From the NCBI RefSeq assembly GCF_900090045.1, contig NC_041786.1:2536501-2600500 (forward strand): a stretch of 64,000 bases of DNA, given 5' to 3'. Position numbers and translations under genes: made by a program. Below, piece after piece: positions 10,801-19,618 of this stretch. Under the pieces are notes generated by a model. The model did not search any database, was not told where the DNA came from, and saw only the letters and a list, made by a program, of their open reading frames with translations. The stretch's first letter is position 1, and every line of letters starts with the position of its first letter. This DNA comes from Plasmodium malariae. Its lineage: Eukaryota > Apicomplexa > Aconoidasida > Haemosporida > Plasmodiidae.

Positions 10801-12077
10801 TCAGGCCCAATATAGATTCCATGAAATTGACCATCGGGTTCAATGTGGGGCGTATAAGTTTTCCCATCAGGTCCAATGTAAGTTCCATGAAATTTCCCAT
10901 CTGGTTCAATATGGGGTGTGTAAGTATTCCCATCAGGACCGACAAAAGATTCGTAAGTGTTGCCATCAGGCCCAACAAAAGTTTTGTGGGTTCTCCCATC
11001 ATGCCCAGCGAAGGGTTTGTAAGTTTTCCCATCAGGTCCAATGTAAGTTCCATGAAACTTCCCATCTGGTTCAACATAAGGTTCGTAAGTTTTTCCATCA
11101 GGTCCAATATAAGATCCGTGAAATTTCCCATCAGGTTCTATGTAAGGTTTATAGGTGTTTCCATCTGGCCCAACGAAAGATTCGTGAGTTTTCCCATCAG
11201 GTCCAACGAAGGGTTCGTAAGTTTTCCCATCAGGTCCAATATAGGTTCCATTAAATTTCCCATCAGGATCTACATAAGGTTCGTAAATATCTCCATCAGG
11301 TCCAATATAAGCTCCATGAAATTTTCCATCAGGTCCAACATAAGGAGTGTAAGTTTTCCCATTAGGTCCAACATAAGATTCCTTTCCAATTAAATTATAC
11401 GGCCCATTACCCAGTTCATCATAAACTCCACTATTAGTTTTATTTTTTGCATTTGAATTGGTAGAATGTGGAACATTATCTATGTATTCATAATCTGTGT
11501 CATATGGATCTTCTTTTTCTCTATTGTATCTTAATTTTTTATTTTTTCCTTTCTTATCTCTGTTCATATCAGCCATTCGTTCACGATTTATCCTTTCCGC
11601 TTCTTCTTCTTCTTTCTTTTTTAAATTTTCATATTCCTCTTTCATTTTATCATATTTTATTTTGTTTTGACCATTATTTGATTCATTTTTATTATTGGAA
11701 TTATCATAATGTAATGGGGAATTTGCTTGTAATTGTCCTGTATTATATCCATTATTTTTATTTGAATTTGTTCCTTCATCGTGTCCATTTGGTGCATTTC
11801 CTTCATCATTTCCTGTACCTCCAGTGGCTCCTTTATTGGCACCCATGCCTTGTTTTCCTTTATTTACATTCCTATTTGCGTTATTATCATTTTCTTCATC
11901 TTCATGATCTTGCCCCCCCATATAAAAAATAACTTTTGTTTTTTTTTTTGGACTGTAAGTTGGACTTTCATTTTTTAGGACATCATTTGCATTTCTTACT
12001 CTTCTATTTGTTTTATCTGTTGTTATATAATCAATGTGCACATATATAAGTAAAATAAAAATAATAACTTTTAACAT
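4815..12077 (-). CDS. RON2: Rhoptry neck protein 2 (RON2)
   Basis: Single exon of 2420 residues. RON2 is secreted from the rhoptry neck into the host red-cell membrane, where its exposed loop is the receptor for parasite AMA1 at the moving junction. A signal peptide is visible at residues 1-16. Residues about 235-850 are a degenerate 11-residue repeat built on G-P-D-G. Residues about 1175-2420 are the conserved globular region. The C-terminus is diagnostic: a hydrophobic segment, then a short loop with two cysteines about 12 residues apart (about residues 2268 and 2280) separated by a proline-rich turn, then the hydrophobic segment containing SIGPYLFAPMAGLALWN. This is the disulfide-closed hairpin that inserts in the AMA1 groove. 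A basic tail follows. From memory, P. falciparum RON2 is a little under 2200 residues, so the repeat expansion accounts for much of the extra length. Identification is very secure. Confidence 0.95.
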   Translation of the reverse strand: MLKVIIFILLIYVHIDYITTDKTNRRVRNANDVLKNESPTYSPKKKTKVIFYMGGQDHEDEENDNNANRNVNKGKQGMGANKGATGGTGNDEGNAPNGHDEGTNSNKNNGYNTGQLQANSPLHYDNSNNKNESNNGQNKIKYDKMKEEYENLKKKEEEEAERINRERMADMNRDKKGKNKKLRYNREKEDPYDTDYEYIDNVPHSTNSNAKNKTNSGVYDELGNGPYNLIGKESYVGPNGKTYTPYVGPDGKFHGAYIGPDGDIYEPYVDPDGKFNGTYIGPDGKTYEPFVGPDGKTHESFVGPDGNTYKPYIEPDGKFHGSYIGPDGKTYEPYVEPDGKFHGTYIGPDGKTYKPFAGHDGRTHKTFVGPDGNTYESFVGPDGNTYTPHIEPDGKFHGTYIGPDGKTYTPHIEPDGQFHGIYIGPDGKTYKPFVGSDSKTQESFVGPDGNTYIPHIEPDGKFHGTYIGPDGKTYTPHIEPDGQFHGNYIGPDGKTYKPFVGSDGKTHESFVGPDGNTYTPRIEQDGKFHGNYIGPDGKTYTPHVEPDGKFHGTYIGPDGKTYKPFVGSDSKTQESFVGPDGNTYTPHIEPDGKFHGTYIGPDGKTYTPHIEPDGQFHGNYIGPDGKTYKPFVGPDGKTHESFVGPDGNTYKPYIEPDGKFHGSYIGPDGKTYTPHIEQDGKFHGNYIGPDGKTYKPFVEPDEKIYKPYFGPKGKTYESFVGPDGNTYTPHIEADGKFHGNYIGPDGKIYTPQIELDGKFHGNYIGPDGKTYQPFVGPDGQIHESFVGPDGNTYETYIEPDGKFHGSYIGPDGKTFTPQIEPDGKFHGNYIGPDGNAYKLFVGPDGKSYVPYNGSEGKGEHDGPHYGGGPQGNKDDGTTYSLNHGAQGNGKNGGAYPGKKGPLSDYLHDLRPVNEGEGTYGKGYNPLVYTVQQGDGQNVKPHDKRPNEISSDNGKNVYDNTPNKKKVYKKPSQRRRSNPFPQNSDDNSSDTEYELNEGDYNRSKPGNKTYISSDHDENGHPNETDNYRDPRLTGMGIGDNGIPGRGNTDNMYGGNPIHILHDNSHAKKRANEIEDNLNKGEYSRDKVGNKNKGSGGNNKNDTDDLDDPSILYYLDNGQDMSIKEKLLNSNGEDYQTEDGLNDNDYANRKPVNYHFSNYMNFDKKEILGSNEIELEKMIGTKFSKEVENYCRQDNSVQKEGDYLNTAFEYARALEELRGEMLVELNRQKYLGLNNFNNILQSINNSLNRKNLNGNRDVYEDKSFINEANAFRNENINPLSAKYNKIMKQYLCHVFVKNPGTNQLERLYFHNLALGELIQPIRTKYSKLASSSIGLNYEIYIVSSSNVYMLGHMLLLSLAYLSFNNFFVKGLKSFYSLQTMIMANSDYSFFMFNEMCNIYYNPSKKFEKDITFIPLESRPGRTTTSMGERKTICDLLELVLNVFSLINIHEIDNVFNKNNVNGYENSLSFSFNAIRIFSQVCPRDDTENALKCNFEKSKLYNSRILKKDIGQKENQKSLKRAFDLLRIFAEIENTSSTNEPNPHYIKLIFNQNEYVDFYKFFFWYETRELVYVPGTSANKKKKRKKNYIFDQFMMRGQQLKKKLLKMDAKYNIKSKALPAFYALVDRYNTISSKSQKARKLFLNDVSSARHYFYLNSILSKSPKSNLESIKKALIELQTLTNSPLKFMARGNNIEYLNQIAKNENLFYVNLFIISAFARKDPVRSYYSDKRKMLSATLSEKFATSTSAFIPHKLRKLVVGMKKGFLKRKLLTKLAMMKLLQHIPSHILENIITTIRFTTHSIASMQIIQNARFVPRSVSANDKLNSQFAKDIFTEGGFVGYADNLMSAWFSKGFEEYKKEKIENQKMETSIQNYLKDYSNEYDNSNEEMTDKEKLIKELNEENEKVQAQKQENKLILNQNDKWDHYINKEYARALRLWLELNDAPHQKNSVVYKVVEDSKYLLENNIEENIIFSRTVKATKQTVFRKFFNKIVSLGNMLLRKPSFKVEHALWFGATIDIKKAFVILEKVSELHKLIRDQDESWLINEAFIEIVDHVIQVSTEKHLREPFSVVRNPGMMAINPNYNYIPHEDRLKELQNSMCADHCSAVWKMISSFALQHLKNPDSLQTYEVKFSSNSLGNKIDDKDFVNNFKMIIGGDAVLHYFDNLLPKSMKKELKAMKYGASLTSAFSLKLTKVIFSEMQLPYLSKMFYMQAPYFGNFIGKWQKEREKSRMKELLGFMTLGTLSAYTILSAMDITQHATDIGVGPATSCYTSTIPPPKQVCIQQVVKATLTNSTEACMKSVFSVGLFASIGPYLFAPMAGLALWNVLKSEFKVLQRIDMALKGVFKSMWKKFLSLSAIRRLKGIFKRRKAMKKKLIENAEHKMMEMKNNPNKVKDHKMAIKKIHNQSKGGYNYISYARIKI
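9515..11375 (-). repeat. 33-bp coding tandem repeat in RON2
   Basis: About 56 tandem copies of a 33-bp unit encoding an 11-residue repeat. Two alternating types occur: one like YIGPDGKTYTP and one like HIEPDGKFHGN, plus an FVGPDGKTHES variant. They are arranged in higher-order blocks of several units. The period is a multiple of three and the unit lacks stop codons, so several other frames on both strands are also open over this stretch. Copies near 10200-10950 are the most alike and show block duplication. Confidence 0.9.
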
Positions 12078-13182
12078 TTTATTCTTTTTATAGTTAGAAA
12101 CTGGAACAACAACAAAAAAAAAAATTTAATGAATGAATAAATGAAAGGCATAAAAAATGAAAACTAAAAATTAAAAATTTTCCATTAAGAGAAATTTCAC
12201 ATTATTAAATTTTGTCAATAGTGAGAATTATATAAAACTAAACACAACAAAAACAATACTTTAAAATATTCTACATAAAAAGGTAAGTTATGTGATAATG
12301 TTGAGCAATATTTCTTTGTATCAGTTGTCTATATCTATGTCTATATTTTTATTATTATATTGATCTTTCGAAAACATCAAGACAACCAGGGTGATGAGAA
12401 AATAAAAAAAACAAAAAAAACCTCTAATTAAATCTTCACAAAAATTAATAACTTAAAAATTAAATACAAAAATGTTCTAATATTAATATATATATATATA
12501 TATATATACATAAATGTACGTTTTTTCAGTTTTGGTTTATATTTAAAACACAAATATTGAAAAGCTGAGCTTCTATAAATATGGATAAAAAAAAAAAAAA
12601 TAAAATAAAAATAAACGTAAAAATATTACAGAATTCTAGAATGAAGCCATTTTAAATGTTTTTGTCTGCACATATCTAACATTTAAATATGTGTTATAAA
12701 AAATATATTACTGCGTTAAACATATCTAGCTGAGGAATTATGTACAAAATAATTAACCATAAAGAAAAAATTACGAGAACAGAAATAAATTAGAAAAAAA
12801 AACAAAACAAATTTAAATCCTTCTTTATTATTTCCCCCCCTTTTCTAATATAATTGTACAAAAAAATATATTCTAGACTTTAAATATTTTTTATATATTA
12901 TTTTACATTATATCATATTTCGTCTTATGGTACCATTTAACCATTTGCACAAAGGCGCACAATATTATTTTAAAAAAATAAAAATATTGAAAAATTATTG
13001 TATGCATAAATATTTGTATTATTGCTACTACTTTAAGTTCAAAAATTTTGATATACTTATTTTTATCGTTTGTTTGATGAATTGTTCTATACTATGTAAA
13101 AAGGAAAAGTACAACAGTGTCGTAACACATTGACATATGGGTATTTCTTTCTTAAAAATACATAAAAATGTTTAGAATTAAT

Positions 13183-13218
<36 letters not shown>

Positions 13219-14867
13219 TATATGTATAAAGACACATATTGCTATTCTTAGAAGTTAAAAATACAGATATCTTCATTGCATTGAATTATATTTTATTTTT
13301 TTTTTATCCTTTTTATCTTAATATTCCCATAACGAGTGAATAAGCAATGATATTTTTTAAAAGGAACAAATAATTCATGTACTGCAGTGGTGTAATAAAT
13401 AAAATTTAACAATAATGTACATAAGCTTACAATAATTTAAAATCATTTCTTTTAAAATTCAAACTTTTTAATAATCATTTTAAAGGTGTTGTACATTTTC
13501 ACTTAAAAGTCTAATTTTACGTTTGGTATAGAGTAGAGATATTAATTAAAATTTTTTTTTTTTATATTTTTTTATCATACTTTAATTAGTTGATAGTATA
13601 ATTCGCATATAGAGATATGATATGCCTGCATTTGTTCATTTATTTATTTATAATATTACATTTTTATGCTAATGTAATATTTTAGGATAATAGGAAAATA
13701 AAACTTTTTATTTTTTACAACTACGTATATATATATATATGTACACTCCTTCCTAATATTTTATAACAGTTCTTTAAACCTTTCTATATTAATTTTGTGC
13801 ATTTGACTTACAGCCCACTTAAGGCTTAGTAATAAACGCAACAAATAAAAATTTTCAATTAATTTTTCTTATATAAGCTGAATACGAAAGTAAAACTTTT
13901 CATTTTAATATCCAAGACTTTATAGTACTGTAATGTTTAAAAAATTTATTAGTTTTCCCAGTACGTAGGAAGGAACGAAAAAAGGAAAGTGCGCACCTAT
14001 TTAAAGGCACATACATAAGTATATATACATATATATTTATATATGTATATATTACTATTTATTGATGAACAAGTATTTCTTTCAATATTTAGTCCCTTAA
14101 ATTGTGCATAATCGTAAAATTTTTAGCCCATTTTATTCAACATATATTAGGATGCATGTATAGCAATAATGCTTTTATGCCTTTCATAATAAAGATAAGA
14201 AATGTAAGATTCATTATGCACTTTTTTTATTCTTTTATTTTTTACAAAAATATGAAGATAAATATTATACTGAGAACTATGTATGCATAGAATTATAATA
14301 TGCTAAGGGCACAAGTTTTACGTAAAAATGTCAACAACTTGACTTACAACTACTTAATTTATTTAATATTCTGCAAAATCATTTTAAAGTTAATTTTTTC
14401 AACTTTGTGCCAAATAATATTTCCTTTTTGTTTTTTTTATTTTTTTATTTTTATCTTTCTCTATTTTGAAAAAATATATATATTTAAACAACATGTATGT
14501 AGTGTGTTTATTTTAAAATATAAGGTTATCATTGTTTTCAAAACATTTTACCAATTTTATTAAATCTCTGCTTCTCCTTTTTTTAAATATTTTAAATAAC
14601 TTTTTGTGTATAATGCTTCCATTAAGTTTTTCTCATTTTTCCATAAGCTATTGCTAAAAGTAATTTTAGTAATATTATAAATATAATAAAAAGTACTGAA
14701 GTATAATTAAACATAAATGTGAGTTGATTGTAAAAATACAACATATACTTAGAGATCCTGCTGGGTATTTCATTACCATTATATAATTATATATTATCAT
14801 CTGGGGTTAATATTTACATTAAGGCTTCAAAAAAAGAAAAAAAAATTTCATTACTTAAAATTAAACA
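12078..14867. other. Divergent promoter region between RON2 and TSR1, no gene seen
   Basis: A 2.8-kb bidirectional upstream region. RON2 is transcribed leftwards and TSR1 rightwards. It contains (AT)n near 12490-12510 and 13203-13222, a C-rich run near 12834-12840, a GTGCA word on the minus strand (12946-12950) and a GTGCGCAC palindrome near 13989. The only open frames (for example 12927-13133 and 14102-14290) are low complexity and unconvincing. Confidence 0.6.
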
Positions 14868-17800
14868 ATGAAGCATAGATCACATTTAAAGCAAAAAAAC
14901 AAAGTTTATAAAAAATGTAAAAGTCAGAAACGGAATAAAAATTTAAAAAAAGTTCAGAAAAAGAAGAGAAATAATGCAACTTTAAAATACAGTCATATTT
15001 TACATAGGGCATTTCAATCCCATTGTACAAAAGCGAATAACTTAAAAAGTAAACTTCAGGAAAAATCAAAATACATACCATTTTACAGTTGTTTAAATAT
15101 ATGTTTAATAGGGTTTCATGAAAATGCAGATGTTCTATCATTTAAAAAAGAGTTCATAAAATATTTATGTGAAAAAAATGGTGAAGATATTATAGAAGAT
15201 AACATAAATTTATATGATATATATACAATACATTCAAATAATGAAAAAAAAAAACGATCCTTAGTAATTTATGATATACCACGAGATATATATGGAATAA
15301 TAGATGGAACAAAATGTGCCGATTTAATTTTGTGTATTTTTAAAGATGGAAATGTTGAGAAATCCTCTTTTGATGAATTGGGTTATAACTTGTTATCAGT
15401 TTTAAGAATACAAGGAGTTCCATCAGTTATCGGTATAGGATATAACACAAAAGAAAATAGTAATAAAAATACACAGAAATTTGTGGCCAGGTATTTTAAC
15501 TCAGAATTTACATTAGATGATAAAATATTCTTTATTAATAGTGATGACAACAATAAAAATTTTCATTTTAACAAACTTTATAATGAAATAATGAATATAA
15601 AAGTAAAGAGTGTCTCTTATAGAGAAGGAAGAGGCTACATGATGGCTGACTCATGTCAATATAATCCAGTTAATGATTCCATTTACATAAAAGGGTTTGT
15701 GAAAGGTATAGGATTTAATATTTACAACCCATTACATATAACGAACATTGGAGATTATTATATCGATGATATATATGTCATAGATGTGATAAAAGGAAAA
15801 AAAAATATGAATAGTAGTGAAGGAATAGGTGCTAAACTTTCCCTATTTGATATAATTCAAAATAATGAACAAGAAGAAAATAGTTTTAATTTTATAAACA
15901 ATTTTCTTCATAATAGTAAAATAGCTAATAATGATTTTAATTACAATTGTTTACACGTTCAAAATAGCGCAAACAGAAGTAATCTAAATGAGGAAAATGA
16001 TTTATTGTGTGTACGACCATACACTTCCCAAGAAAATAATTTTTATGTTAACAATTTAATGACTCTTAAAAATAATTCTATAACAGAATATCCCCCTTCT
16101 AGATTGTTTGATCAAACAGATGATTATGCAAACAGCAGTGATCATGCTGTTTATAATTTTAATTTAAACAATGCCTTAAATGGTACAAACAATGATGAGT
16201 ATAATAAAGGCGTGTCTAAGATAAGTACAAGCAGTATGAACTGTATGGACAGCACGAATTATTCAAACAAAACAAATAACATGTACAATGTACACGGCAG
16301 TGTAAATGGAAATAATGATCATAATAATACGTGCAAAAAGGGCAATTCGGATAATATTTGGATGTATATATCGAACGAAAAACATGAAGTAAACGATAAT
16401 ATTATTAGTTCTTTTGATAGACACGAAACACAAAATGTAGGAGTAAATAACACTGGCAGTAGTAATATATGCACTGAGGAGCATTTCAATAGTATCAGCT
16501 TTTCACAGGGAAACAATTCTTGTGAACATGGTGGAGGGGAATCAGAAATGGAGAAAGGCAATAAGAATAATAGTAGCAGTAGGAGTAGTAGTAGTGGTAG
16601 AAGTAGTGGTAGTAGTAGTGGTAGTAGTAGTGGTAGTATTGATAGTAGAAGTAGTAGTGGTAGTAATAATGATTCCATAGAAAAGGACTCAGATAATTCT
16701 GATTATATCTATCTGTGCAAAAATATAAGTGCTAGGGAACGGTTCAAGAGATATAGAAGTTTGCAAAGTTTTAGAACCTCCTATGTGGATGTGTATGAGG
16801 ATTTACCTTTGGAATATTCACGTATTTATGATTATGAAAGTTCAGAAAATTTAGGAAAATATTCAAAAAGGAAATATATAGAAAATTGCAAAATTATAAA
16901 TGGAGAATATACCTTAACAGATGCCTACTGTTTATTTATTATAAAAAATGATGGAAAATTGTATAATTTAATACAGTATTTACAGAAGAAAAAATTACCT
17001 TTTATATTATCAAGTTTACTGCCTTTTGAAAGAAAAGTAACAGTAGTGAATATGGAAATAGAAAGAACTTTTTCTTATTTAGGGAACGTAGAATCAAAAG
17101 AGGTATTTGAGATAGTATGTGGGTTTAGACATTTTGTTTCTTGTCCTATTTTCAGTGAACAAATTGTTAAGTCAACACAAGCAAAAGGAAAATATGAAAA
17201 AAATTTGAAATATGGGAAAAAGTATGTTGCTTCCGTATATGCCTTTACAACAGTCACCAATGCCCCTGTTTTTATTATAAAAAAAAAAAAAATTCATCAA
17301 GAAGAAGGAAGATGTAATGAGGATCGCTTGCATATACAAACACCAGAAAATGTATGCGACACGAAAAATTGCAACAATAGTTTAGAAGGTGCAGAAGGAG
17401 GCATTAACAGTAGTAATAACTACATTAGTAACAACGTCATTAGTAACAACTTCGTTAGTAATTACAACATTAGAAACTACAACATTAGTAAATACGACCG
17501 TAGTAGTAGTAACAATAATGGTAATTCGTCATGTACAAACAAGCTAAGAAGTGAGAATATCAATGTTGAACTTTTCGATCCTTTTACCACTAACGATACT
17601 AATAATATCATGTCAGTGTTAGTTGCACATGGGAAAGTTATCAACTGTGATTGTAAAAGAATAATTATGAAAAGAATAAGTATTTGTGGAAAAATTTTCA
17701 AAATTAATAAAAAAGGAGCCGTTATTAGAAACATGTTTTATAACCCGAAAGATATAAATTACTTTAAGCCAGTAGAATTACATACGAAATTTGGTTTAAC

Positions 17801-18011
17801 TGGAAAAATATTAGAGTCATTAGGAACCCATGGAAAAATGAAGTGCATGTTTAATGATGTCCTAAAACAGCATGATAAAGTTTTTATTAATTTGTATAAA
17901 AGAGTATATCCTATATGGTTCCCTTTAACATGGGGAGGGGACCCCAATTTAGGTCCCGATGATAAGCATTTACAGAAAAAACGGAAAAATATTAATTTGT
18001 CTCATTTGTGA
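14868..18011 (+). CDS. TSR1: 40S ribosome biogenesis protein TSR1
   Basis: Single exon of 1047 residues. TSR1 is a GTPase-like 40S maturation factor related to BMS1 that blocks premature subunit joining. The first 60 residues are highly basic, with an H-R-x-x-L-K-Q-K-N-K start resembling human TSR1. Residues about 75-200 form a G-like domain whose P-loop position (C-L-I-G-F-H-E-N-A) lacks G-K-S/T, as expected for the catalytically dead TSR1 rather than BMS1. An AARP2CN-like segment follows at about residues 255-310. The C-terminal third is the conserved TSR1/BMS1 C-domain, ending in a V-F-I-N-L-Y-K-R-V-Y-P-I-W motif. A large Asn/Ser-rich insert, with a serine-glycine run near residues 565-605, separates the two halves and makes the protein longer than the human form (about 800). 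The ATG at 14868 is the natural start. Confidence 0.88.
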   Translation: MKHRSHLKQKNKVYKKCKSQKRNKNLKKVQKKKRNNATLKYSHILHRAFQSHCTKANNLKSKLQEKSKYIPFYSCLNICLIGFHENADVLSFKKEFIKYLCEKNGEDIIEDNINLYDIYTIHSNNEKKKRSLVIYDIPRDIYGIIDGTKCADLILCIFKDGNVEKSSFDELGYNLLSVLRIQGVPSVIGIGYNTKENSNKNTQKFVARYFNSEFTLDDKIFFINSDDNNKNFHFNKLYNEIMNIKVKSVSYREGRGYMMADSCQYNPVNDSIYIKGFVKGIGFNIYNPLHITNIGDYYIDDIYVIDVIKGKKNMNSSEGIGAKLSLFDIIQNNEQEENSFNFINNFLHNSKIANNDFNYNCLHVQNSANRSNLNEENDLLCVRPYTSQENNFYVNNLMTLKNNSITEYPPSRLFDQTDDYANSSDHAVYNFNLNNALNGTNNDEYNKGVSKISTSSMNCMDSTNYSNKTNNMYNVHGSVNGNNDHNNTCKKGNSDNIWMYISNEKHEVNDNIISSFDRHETQNVGVNNTGSSNICTEEHFNSISFSQGNNSCEHGGGESEMEKGNKNNSSSRSSSSGRSSGSSSGSSSGSIDSRSSSGSNNDSIEKDSDNSDYIYLCKNISARERFKRYRSLQSFRTSYVDVYEDLPLEYSRIYDYESSENLGKYSKRKYIENCKIINGEYTLTDAYCLFIIKNDGKLYNLIQYLQKKKLPFILSSLLPFERKVTVVNMEIERTFSYLGNVESKEVFEIVCGFRHFVSCPIFSEQIVKSTQAKGKYEKNLKYGKKYVASVYAFTTVTNAPVFIIKKKKIHQEEGRCNEDRLHIQTPENVCDTKNCNNSLEGAEGGINSSNNYISNNVISNNFVSNYNIRNYNISKYDRSSSNNNGNSSCTNKLRSENINVELFDPFTTNDTNNIMSVLVAHGKVINCDCKRIIMKRISICGKIFKINKKGAVIRNMFYNPKDINYFKPVELHTKFGLTGKILESLGTHGKMKCMFNDVLKQHDKVFINLYKRVYPIWFPLTWGGDPNLGPDDKHLQKKRKNINLSHL
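16570..16668 (+). repeat. AGT/GGT trinucleotide repeat in TSR1
   Basis: Run of agtagt/ggtagt triplets encoding a Ser/Gly/Arg tract in the insert of TSR1. Unlike the usual Asn-coding AAT runs, it is G-rich. It is probably length-polymorphic and dispensable for the fold. Confidence 0.75.
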
Positions 18012-19618
18012 TTTTGTTCATTAATTATACGTAATAATTATTTTCTTTTTAAATAAAATTTTCTTTTGCTTTAGAAACTTGCAATATGTATCCCTCATTT
18101 AATATAAAATTTTTCTTGATATTAATTTATAAATATTTGTTAATATGCTTTGTAAAAATTATTCTTTTATTTTTGATTTATGTGCATACATGTGAGAAAA
18201 AGAAAAAAAAAAAAAAAATAATCAAAATTAAATTATATTGTTTTACGTTATAATTGGTTAATTCAAAACAAATTAAAGAATTTCAACTGCTAAAATTTTG
18301 TTGGAAAAATTTATATTTCATTTAGTTTTCCTTAATAAAAAAAAAATATATTCCAAAAAGAAAATTGGAAATTCTGGAAAATGCTTTTGATTTTTAAGAA
18401 TATACATATGTATAAATATATATATTTATTAAAAAAAATGTTCTTAGAAGACATTTTTAATCTAAAAGAAAAAAGAACAAATCAACCAAGTTAAAATGAA
18501 ATGCCCTTGTGATTTATTATTTGTTTTTTTATATTTTATTAATGATGAAATATTTTCATTATTCTTTTGATTGTGTTAAAATATTTTCTTTTTAAGGTAA
18601 AACAGTGACATAATGGAGAAACTACAGGTGCCTCAACAATATCAATGTATATAGACTTGTCTATGTCTACTTATGTAATGGTATATAGTTCTACACACGT
18701 GTTCACATGTGTGTGCATATTGTTTATATCCGCAGTTATCCTTATACTCTAAAACGAAAGCACTTGCTATTTTAAATAAATGCAATTCAAATTATGAAGA
18801 GATTACGTTAGATATACATACGAATTTCTTTAACAGTGTAATATTTGATTTTTTTTTTTTTTTTTATTTTTTAAAGCTTAATATAAAAATTAACATTTTT
18901 GTTTTTCTCTTTTTCTTCTTTTGTATAGCTAAAATTTAATTTTCTTTTTTTTTTTTGCCACATTAGGTTTATTATAAAACAAAAAAACTAACAAAGAAAA
19001 CACATAAAAAGTACATGCAACATATGAACGAAGATATATTATCTAAATAAATATGTCATTCGTATTCAAAAGAAAGTAATTTTGTAATAAAAATAGTATT
19101 ACAAAAACTTCTTTTTCGATATTTAAATTAAAAAAAAAAAAAAGAAATGGAAAAAAATAAATAAAATTAAATATAGTAAAAATTACAACATTAATAAAGG
19201 TGCTAATCTAAAAAAATATATTGATAATAATTTATATAGATAATGGGAAAATAAAAAAAATAGGATAGCGTAAGGGAGTTTAAATAAATTAATAAAAAGG
19301 CATCTTATGGATATAATTAAAAGATAAGCTATTACTACATTAAAAAAATAACAATGATGATTACAATATTAACAAAAGTGTTAAAAATTAATTACTACAT
19401 AATTCCTTCGTTCTTTTTTAATTTTTTATAATTATTATTTTTTCTTATTTTCTTACGTTGGGTTACTTAGTATTTTTAAAAAGTATTTCCATATATATAT
19501 ATACATGTATAAAAGCATGTGAATTAATTTTCTGTAAAAATGTACACTTCATTATATAAGGTCAAGCATACTATTACACACACTGCTATTACTTATGCGA
19601 CCACTTAATTTCTTCACA
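18012..19618. other. Convergent intergenic region, no gene seen
   Basis: Lies between the 3' ends of TSR1 (+) and sortilin (-), so it should hold both 3' UTRs. It contains poly-A/T tracts and no coding sequence I can support. Confidence 0.7.

Noticed and set aside
9374..11932. Several plus-strand and alternative-frame open reading frames (up to 641 codons) over RON2
   Set aside because: They lie on the 33-bp repeat or in low-complexity parts of RON2. Their composition mirrors the repeat in another frame, and RON2 itself is unmistakable on the minus strand.
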